From Labyrinthula sp. Ha (lineage: Eukaryota > Sar > Bigyra > Labyrinthulida > Labyrinthulaceae): a stretch of 64,000 nt of DNA. The notes below the pieces were generated by a model. It searched no databases, was not told where the DNA came from, and worked only from the letters and a program-made list of their open reading frames with translations. Position 1 is the first letter of the stretch, and the number at the start of each line of letters is the position of its first letter. The stretch covers positions 2,046,001 through 2,110,000 of the forward strand of contig JAALGZ010000005.1 in NCBI GenBank assembly GCA_015227615.1, read 5' to 3'. Both the position numbers and the translations under genes were made by a program. This document shows positions 55,355 to 64,000 of the stretch, in pieces.

Positions 55355-58300
55355 CTATCTGAAATTGGAGACTACAAAAGCCCTTGTCCTTCTGGACAAA
55401 ATAGAAAGATTCTCTTGATATGTACCTGTTTCTTTGATTAAACCCTTCTTCGAGCCAGCAGCTTCTATTAATATCTTTTGAATATTTTCCTTGAGTTTAT
55501 CCGAAACTCCTTGCTGATAAAATTGCATCAGCTTGTAATGAACAATTCTAGCTTCAATTAGGTCTGTTTTAAGCGGCATAAGTCCTAAGAGATCAGCCAT
55601 CAGAGACTCAGGATCATGCCCGTTTGCCTTCATCCAAGCTTGAAATCCGGTGCAAATTTTCAACAGAGCCGATATAGCATTATCAGTAGCAGAGGAGTTG
55701 CTACCTTTTTTTGCCTTAGGCCCAAGAATTACGTTTTTCAACTCTTCGATCACTTTGGGTAAGTGATTTAAGAAACCAGCACATACGGCCTTAGCCTCTT
55801 CATCAGTTCTTGTCCCGCCAAACTTAGCTATGCTTTCTGCCAACACACCAAGTCCATAAGAAGCTGACTGCCTAAGAAGATAGTTTTCATCATTGGCTGA
55901 CTTTAACAGATGAGGAATTGCCGCATCAACATGGTTGGTTTTAAAATGCCCGTACTCGAATAAGTCATCCCAAAAAAACAAAGCTGCAGCCTTCATCTCA
56001 CCACTTGCCTGGGGATTGTTGAGGATATCCAGCGAAAAACTCGAACAAAACTCGTCAAATTTTCCAAGTAGTTGGGGATTTTCTGCATTTCCTTTAATTA
56101 TCAACCCAACTGCTTCTGAAAGAGAGTCTAGTATGTCGTTTATGCGTTTCTCACTTTCCTCAAACGTTTCTGAATCTGGACTGGATCTCTTGGAAAGTCG
56201 CGCTCTGAGCAATTTAGTAATATGCTCTAGCGCATTCAAAGGCATTGGAACAGTTACCACTAATTGATTCGCCTAAAGTGAGAGAAAATAAGAAACATAC
56301 TTTATAGCTTGGATCGAGAAAAATGTCAACGTCAGAATCAGATCTCCCAGAAGCTTCATACCCATTCCGTAAGATTCCTGCAAAAGCTTCTGCTGCACTT
56401 AGCAGTAGCTCTTCATCCTCTGGGTCAATCTCAGCTGAATCCATCTCAATTAACTCTGCAAGTTCTTCTTCCATACACTCAAGAAGAACTTCCAAAGCCT
56501 GAGTGAAGTAACGTTGAGTCTCTGCACTCTTGGAATTCGCTGCTATTAGAACCTCCTTAGATATAAATTTTGGAAGAGCTTGTACTGCTGCAAGTCGTAT
56601 ATTATATATAGGACTCACAACCTCCAACAAGACAGATTCTATAAGTGCTGCACTGATGAAAGGAACGAACTTATCCTCATAAGTTTCTGCATAGAGTGCG
56701 AGCATAGTCAATGACAACTCCTTTTCATGGAGTGCATCTGTATTTAGCTGAACATGCTTCGTACCAACACCACGGACATGTACACTCATTCCACCATCGG
56801 CTTCCCCATTAAGGGTGTCAATGTCCTCTCCAATTGATATATCGGCTTTTGCAACTGCACGGTTTATTAACGGAGGTATTAGCTTTGGCAAGTATTCTAC
56901 AAACATTACTTCAGAATTCTTTTCATCTGGACCAGTAGCCATAGCAGTAACAATTCTAGCTAGAGCCCTCATCAAGTACTCTGTTACTTCACTGTTAGAG
57001 TCAGTTTCGTCAAGTTTGAGAGCGTAAACATCTCCCGATGATTTGTTAATCAAAGAATTAAGTACGTTTCTTGCATCTGGTTCAAAGACTTTTCTATCTA
57101 CTGAGTTACCCAACAACCCAACACAATCCAATATCTTAGACAAATTTTCACCAGTTCGGGCTTGTGAGAGCGAATGCAAAGCAGCAGGCATAAAATGGCC
57201 ATAAAACTTGCCAAAGTTTTCTTGAGATTGCGCAAGAGATGACACTGAGGTGAGTGCAGAGATTTCAAGTGCAGGTATCTTAATAAGTTTGGCTAGAGCC
57301 TCCAAGATTGGCGTGGAATCAAAGTCTGGCAACATAACTGGTAGAGTAGAAGCAAACGCAAGGACTAGATTACAGCCTTCCCGTAGTAAAAATATATTGT
57401 TGCCTTTGTCAGCAAGCAAAGCGATCACACTTGGCAAAAATGTCTGAGAATAGTTTGTCACAAACTTTTGAAGAAGTTCCTCTTCTTGGCTTTCTGTTAA
57501 CTCATCAATAGTCATTTCAACTTTCAAGTCTCGTAATGCGATATTCACCTTTGATTCATCATCTAATTCATAAAATGCGTAAAACAGGCACCCAAGACTG
57601 TTCATTGCTTGCCATTTACATCTATCACTGCCTTGACCTATATGCGGGGTTATAAGAGCGATCAACGAACTAAGTTCTTGAAAATAGGAAATGCCTCCAT
57701 ATGGAGCTAGAGATGCTAAGGCCATTAGAGCCGCAGCTATCTGCTTTTGATTTTGCTGATTTGAAGCAGTTAGAATAGGTTGAGCAGCGCTTAAAATCGG
57801 ACCTAAAATAGAGGAGCCAAGTGCCTTCCCAACTCTTGTTAATGTTTCTTGTCCTGCCAACCTTAAATCTTCAACCTCATCAATTTGGTCCTCGAGTTCT
57901 AGCTCTACATCAAAAGTATCAATTGTCAAGTCTTCAGCTTCTGTTCCATCAATAATAGTCGACAGAATAGATGAGATTATAGACTGAAGCAGAGTTGCGT
58001 TTACTTGTCTCTTTGCTTCTCCAGCGTTTTTTTCCAACATTGTAGCCAGCAGTTCAAGTGCCACCGTTCTTTGACCCTCATCAACTTGAGAATTTCCTAC
58101 CACCTTTACCGCAATGCTTAAGATTGTAGCCAACTCAGATGCAAAGAACTTACCATACATTTCAGCAAGCTCTAGCAGGGATTGAGCGACAGATTCAAAC
58201 TTGTCCGTTCCACTGGCATGAGATAGCACCATCAGCATCTTCGGTAATGCAGGTTTGAATTGAGGTCCAAGCGCATCTTGACACTGAAGTAAAGAAACCA

Positions 58301-58802
58301 ATGCTTGTAGAGCAGGAAGTGGAAACTGATCAAGCTCCTTTACCAAAAGGTTAAGTAGGTCCATTGCAAAGGGTTGAATTTGTTCCTGCGCATACTCTGC
58401 AAGCGAGTTAAACGCATGAAGTTTACCTTCTCCTGGTAAGTTTCCAAGGTGAAGAAACAGATCTTTTCCCTTTGGGTGCCAATCTGCGTCGTTGGCAAAA
58501 TAAATGGCCAAAACTAGAGCAAGCTTCTTCTGAAGACTGGATTTAACTTTTGATGCCACAAAAGCTTGGTAGAGTGTTTCTCTAACGTTTCCCGGAACTT
58601 GACTTGGGATCTCTTTGTTAGTGTTTAGGCATCGTTTCAACAATACGGCGGCTTGATCTGCGAGCTCCGGAACAGATAGGCAGGGAATTAGTGCTTGAAA
58701 AGTATCACCAGGAGAATTCTTCAAGGCATATGTAAATTGCGACTCTGCTTCCTTCCGAATATTGTTATCGTGGGATAAAAGTTGGGGCAAAAGTTTATCC
58801 AT
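55355..58802 (-). CDS. Importin-5/RanBP5-type karyopherin beta, at least two exons
   Basis: The coding sequence complement(55355..56272, 56301..58802) gives 1139 residues (human IPO5 about 1100). The protein is a chain of HEAT repeats. It begins MDKLLPQLLSHDNNIRKEAE ('lL..Lls.dN..R..AE.'), with RQVNATLLQSIISSILSTII, the acidic segment EDQIDEVEDLRLAGQETLTR, CKWQAMNSLG and NIRLAAVQALPKF all as in the IPO5/Kap121 family. Importins carry cargo through nuclear pores under Ran-GTP control. A 28-nt intron joins DPSYK834 to ANQLVVTVPMPLN. A possible further intron (55392-55425, 34 nt, ending CAG rather than TAG) would change the last residues to TEGQGLL and give 1122 residues. The start ATG is at the first conserved residue of the family. 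Confidence 0.95.
56273..56300 (-). other. Importin intron (28 nt)
   Basis: Starts GTATGTTTC and ends TCACTTTAG, in phase 0 after Lys834. It is pyrimidine-rich throughout. Its removal rejoins two long frames into one karyopherin. Confidence 0.95.
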
Positions 58803-61800
58803 TGGTGTTCTTGTTTCCTAAATCAACGGTTATAAACCACGATTTTTGGGGGATTAGATATTTCAACCGAAATGATGCCTTCAATTTATGAGCTAGAAAA
58901 CACGTCATTATACTGCAATTAAGAACAGAAACAAAATTGTTCTTTGGAAACAGGAATTGGTTTTTTTTTATTAGGGCTGTTTTTGAAAAAAAAAACTATT
59001 TTCATATGTTTTCCAAAGCGCCAACTCTAAGTCAGTAAGAAAATTATGAGGCTTAGGCCTAATTTCCTTAGACATTGTCAAAGCTACAATTCTTTATTAA
59101 AACTTATGCAACGGTAGGTCTAAGTGCTAGATAGAACTAGCGCACAGTAGCAAGCTTCTTCTAAGAAGTAACCAATGATCCCTCACAAGATAAGAGTTTT
59201 ACTTGCTGATATTTTCGTCATGATTTCTTCTTAAAACCTTGTTTGTAATACAAATTTCGCTTTTTTCTTAGGGAAATGTTACATAAATTTCAGTAAGAAT
59301 TCAAAATTGTCAGAGAAAATCAGTAAAACAGAAAAAGGAAAGGATAGTAGCCTTAAGTAAGACTAAAAGTTTTCATGCTTTTCTTGAGCGTGATAAGGGA
59401 CGTACAAGAGGCATTGTTGATCTATTTCACTTTGGTATCGATTTTTTTGACTCCGTACTCATATATTTCACACATTGCCAATGACCAAAGTGGAATGGTT
59501 CAAGTCCTAAGCAAAAATGAAGGCTATTTAGGAGAAATGGCGCGAACCCATAAATGAAAGCAAGGGTGTCTATCGTGTCTAGGCATCGGATTTGATAGAG
59601 TTCATAAATAATTATTTGATAATTGCGTTCATTCTGATTATCAATAACAGAAATGAAACTATCATTTTTATCAAATGATTCGGATTTTATTTTGTTTATC
59701 AGTTGATTATCAACACTAATTTGTGCCACACCACCTTGGGAGAAATGGCCCGAGAATATATTTTTTTATTTGTGCACCGTATGAAAATCCACGTAAAAAG
59801 GGGCTGTGGCCCAGGAATAATCTGCTTACAGGAAGCTGTAGGGCCATATGCCCCGTATTTTGAAGGAATTCATACGGTGGCAAAATGGAATATCAATTTT
59901 TACCGCTTCGTCCAAGGCCCTGTGGCCGCAGTTATTATTGATATTCAGTTGATCATAATTAATCAGTCAAAACGATTCGGGAAATGTCAAGAGCACTTAA
60001 TAAGAAAAATGCGGGCAAACTTTTTATTGATAAATCATGAATAAATCCAATCCGATCCTAATCGTGTCCAACAAAATACCACACGGTGAGAGCAAGAGTG
60101 TAATCAATGTGTTTGAGGTTCTCGAGGTCATACAGAAACTAAGTGCTTCAAACACCTCAAAAGTACTAGTGCAGGGTGGTCTAAATAAAAACAAGATAAA
60201 CACACTACTCTTCTGATGAGATTAGTAGACAAAATTACAAAACTAACCTAATATAATTGAAGAGGTATATAACATTTTGAACATCATCATTAAATTTCAG
60301 TTTGTTTGCATTTTACGTTTCTTATTGGCAATTTTGAATAAAATTTATATATAACCCGCAAAGATCACATTAATCACAAGATAAGTCTTTGTGTACCTAT
60401 GAAAGAACGCTACAGAAAGCATCAGAAACTAGGTTATATTTCATTAAAAATCTGGATGTCCCAATAACAAGGGCGTCGAAGCGGATATGACAATTCACAA
60501 CAATTTTGTGTACTTCAATTTTCTAAGGACCTATTTTTTGTTCAAACTTTAAAACATAGGCGGTACTAATAACTTTGGTGATAAGAGTATTGAAACAGCA
60601 TTTCACTGCAATTATGGATGTCAATGTACAAATGACAACTTCAAGTCTTATTGGGATAGGTATACTCTTGGAAAATATGTAAGAACTTCATACCAGTTCC
60701 TTGCCACCTATCAAAAAAATATTTGGAGATTATTTTTCAGTTCGATACCATATATGGTTTTACGAGATAGCTAATACTGATCTTATTTTCGTTAGATGTA
60801 AATTTCCTCCTCTGAAAAATCAACTATTGGTGTACAATGAAGAAACAAAAACTACAAAGAAAATTTGAAAAAATGGGAAAACACTTGGAACTTCGAAAGC
60901 TGAGGTGATGATATGAAACCGTGGTATTGCACTAGCTGCAACAGTAGGGGCGTGTAACATACTGCATTGAGAATTAGCAAGTATTTTTCTGGCCTGTAAC
61001 TCCCAGGTGAAATTATGCACAAAATAGTTGGCTATAGGTAATTACGTTACAACTGGGATAAGTTGATCTGTTTGATTTTTAATCGGTAGTAGATATGATC
61101 AATATTGTGGAGTTCTTACTTGAAAAGCTTCGCAAACAGTCTCAACACGATTAATGAAAATAATACCACGTTCAAAGACTTTTTGCAAAGGCATGACTGT
61201 TCAACATTCTCCCATAGAGAAACGTAGCAACCTGGTTATTTTCAGGCTTCATCAAAGCAAATAGTAGCTAAAACTAAAGCTAGTATTTTTGGAAGTTATA
61301 TCATGTTGTTTCTTATAGTAAAAAATGATTTTAATAAATATCTACTGCCTCCATGCACAAAGGAAATAAAAATAAGATACTGAAATTATTTAAGAAGAGC
61401 CAAAAAACCAGATAAAGGTAGTTCTTAAGTTTATGCACGAATATTAACCTAGAAAGCAGTTAGGTTTTTAAAGATGTGGAATTCCAGACCGAATCACACA
61501 CTTGAGAAATAGAATATGTTTCATATTCAGCAAAGCAACAGGAATCTTTTGCTTGATTCTTGTTTTCACTATTGCACAAAAAATAATGTAGTACCTCGTA
61601 ATTTCAGTAGAGTATGTGAAACATACAACATTGAGAATTCTAAGAAGGAAATACTCATTGACAGGTGGTTTGTTGGGAGTAACCATTGAGTATAGTACAC
61701 CCTCAAATATGGGTAGATTTAATATTAATTTGGAAGGGGAATTTGCGCTCAAAGCATAAGTTGTCTTCATTAATAGAGAGTATATCCGGGATTATCGTGT

Positions 61801-64000
61801 TAAAATGTTTTATGTTGTTATCAATATTCAGAAAGATTTTCGAATATATTAAAAATCTTAATAAGAACGGCAGAAAACGTAAATGATGAAAGATAACTTG
61901 AGGGTTACTTGCGAAACCAGTTCATACAAACCTTTGGGTGAAACGAAATAACCTTTGGTTAAATTTTAATTAAATATTTAATCTCCAAGAATGTGTCTAT
62001 GATATATAAATTGGTTTTCTAAGTACCTATGAACACAATATATTTATTCAATATAATTTTATTTTAATTTTTTTCCAATTTTTCTTACTTTAGATTTTGA
62101 TCTATATGTTCACACTTGACAAGATATAATTTGAAGTTAAGCCTTGAACTTTGAAACTGGAATCTTAGCTCTATCTTAGTATTGCTCCTCAAAATCCAAT
62201 CGCATCAATCTAGGGTAAATTTCAAAAACTTAGACGTCATTATTTTTGAAAAAACGAAGCCTTAAGCGAATATATCCTTGAGCCTTTATCTGTTTTTTTC
62301 CAAGAACCTAAGTGATTGAGTCTAAGGCCCATTTTTCCATTTTTTTTATTAACCTAAGCTATTTAAATCCTTGAACCAGTGTTGTACCAATGCACGAAAG
62401 CTGGATCTGTTTTAAATCCAGGAAGTATAACGATTATCTAAACAAAGTGTTATTATATGTTATTGTGAGACTGCTTTTGTATGCTTTGGTCAAAGATCTT
62501 AAACAAAGGTATATATACCCGAAAAATACACAACCTTTTCTTCCCTGAGTTCCTTGTACTTTTATTCGAGTTGTTTAATTATTATGATTCCTACTTAAAC
62601 TAAATATACCTTGTCAATGTTGTTGTACTTCTTTGCTTATAAATACCTGGAATGTTATTTGTTACTGCTCCTGCTTATCTTCCGGGGATGCATGTGTAAG
62701 TATCTTCTTTTTCTCAGTAAATCTATATCTACTGTGCCCTAGTGAAGCATTTATTATTAAATAAGAATACAGACACAAGTTGAATATTTATAAACTGCCT
62801 TGTTTTGCTTCTCCTTCTTGTATACCCATGCTCATTTAACAGATTTCATGGAATTTCGGTTAAATACATTCATCTTTCCCGTTTTTTGTTAGTTTCAAAA
62901 TTCACAAACTAATTTCTTGGGATATATTCCTTAAGCCTTAGCTAGGAGTTCTTCAATCCGAAATAAGAATATAGGTGACTTATTCAACCTTTAATTTGTT
63001 TCGAAGATAGCCAGGAAAGTTCTATTCATCGTTGCTAAGAAGCCAAAAGTTTCATTGATTTTTTTATAAGTTACACCTTAGATGTTTTGACTCCGCTCCA
63101 ATTAAAAACTTTAATCTAGAAAATATGAGCTTCTTCAAGTTATGGGTACAAGATAAAATAACTATTCTGTTTATTAATAGACCATTTGAGATAGCCGATG
63201 AAGAGAAACATTACAATAGGACATTGTCTTTTTATTTCTTGAAGTATGTGGCTCAAAAAGATATATAGTGGAATGTCTTATAGATCTGATATGATTTATT
63301 AGCACCATAAGTTACTTTAAGCGATAACTTATCCATAAAATTAACTTCTTCTAGATTCTCCTTAGCTTAGCTCCTGGATGATACCTATATAGCGCAAGGT
63401 TAGGAACCTATAAATAAGCTCGTACACCTAGATATACATAGAGAAGACAAGGAAGTCTCTCTTAGCAGCTATTTTATAGATAAATCTCAAAGTAAACTGG
63501 TTGACTATATGTATGTGGTTTTACCTAAGCAAAATACACTGTCCCGTAACTTACGAACATTCCTTATAATGTTGGACAACAGTGAAGGCAAGAGTTTGAC
63601 CCACATCACAAAGCCAATTCAAGTACTTCAAATGAAACCTATAAATAATTTTAGATTTTGGTCAGAAATTAGAGTTACAAGGACAGTAGGAAAGAAAATC
63701 CATAGAGGATATAGCAAATTAGAAAAAATATTTCACATAGATTTTGTACGTACAAATCATTGCAAAACTGGTTGCCGCCAAGCAAAATGGCATACGGGAA
63801 AATATGTAACGTGTAGGTTCTTAAACAGAAATTCAGCATACTCAACTTAGATAGTATTAACCACTCAAATTCTCGTTCAACATGAAAATATTATAACCTA
63901 GGAGTTGCAACTGTTGAATGCATTTATGAAATTAAACTTCAAGTAGCCATTGGTTTCTTTTGCGAATACTCTGCTCATTTTATCACAGGAGCGACCACTA
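58803..64000. other. 5.2-kb gene-poor AT-rich right flank
   Basis: No supported gene. Two 113-codon frames (59703-60044 and 63509-63850, both plus) are the longest; neither resembles a known family. A near-repeat of 18 bases around GGAGAAATGGC occurs at 59528-59545 and 59736-59753, with an 8-bp inverted repeat (TTGATAAT/ATTATCAA, 59616-59644) between them. The first bases after 58802 should hold the importin promoter. Confidence 0.5.

Noticed and set aside
55935-56267. 110-codon frame antisense to the importin
   Set aside because: Shadow of conserved HEAT-repeat coding sequence.
63509-63850. 113-codon frame near the right edge
   Set aside because: Begins with an ATG and is basic, but shows no family resemblance or supporting context; long enough to arise by chance.
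1-64000. CRISPR arrays, operons, ribosome binding sites and phage genes
   Set aside because: No regularly spaced repeats or prokaryotic gene layout; spliced nuclear genes show the DNA is eukaryotic.

Overview
The window is nuclear DNA of an intron-bearing eukaryote. It encodes a U2-snRNP splicing factor (SF3B2), a V-ATPase stalk subunit, an importin-beta karyopherin, a Tap42/alpha4 phosphatase regulator and a gamma-secretase subunit (PEN-2). All three stop codons end genes, so the standard code is in use. PEN-2 argues against a fungus. DNA outside genes is strongly AT-rich. I cannot place the species more closely than an AT-rich, non-fungal eukaryote, probably a protist or alga.

The host genes carry extremely short introns. 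Nine introns that I can place with confidence are 28-34 nt long, all begin GTA and end TAG, and none is a multiple of three. Splicing them gives complete conserved proteins and reveals exons too small to stand out as open frames: a four-exon ZNRD2-like gene, a complete PEN-2, and the N-termini of thiolase 2, Tap42 and SF3B2.

Layout. 1-3163 is gene-poor, followed by an F-box-like gene (3164-4153). 4154-11986 is gene-poor, with one GC-rich tRNA-like island near 5.5 kb. 11987-19469 is a Ty3/Gypsy-type LTR element with 176-bp LTRs, a 4-bp target duplication, gag and pol regions and a chromodomain; between the chromodomain and the 3' LTR lies an MT-A70 adenine methyltransferase frame. 19781-31064 is a compact island of alternating genes: acetyl-CoA acetyltransferase 1 (+) and ZNRD2 (-), a 4.4-kb gap, then acetyl-CoA acetyltransferase 2 (-), V-ATPase D (+), a TPR protein (-), Tap42 (+) and PEN-2 (-). 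Convergent neighbours are only 10-59 bp apart. After a 9-kb gap come two unrecognised membrane-protein genes (39899-40552 and 40968-42050, both -). SF3B2 (48360-49980, -) and an importin-5-type karyopherin (55355-58802, -) are each isolated. The last 5.2 kb holds no gene I can support.

The most unusual feature is the MT-A70 methyltransferase carried by a chromodomain LTR retrotransposon. The second is the set of 28-34-nt introns. The host genes are housekeeping genes and do not form one pathway; the two thiolases are evident paralogues.
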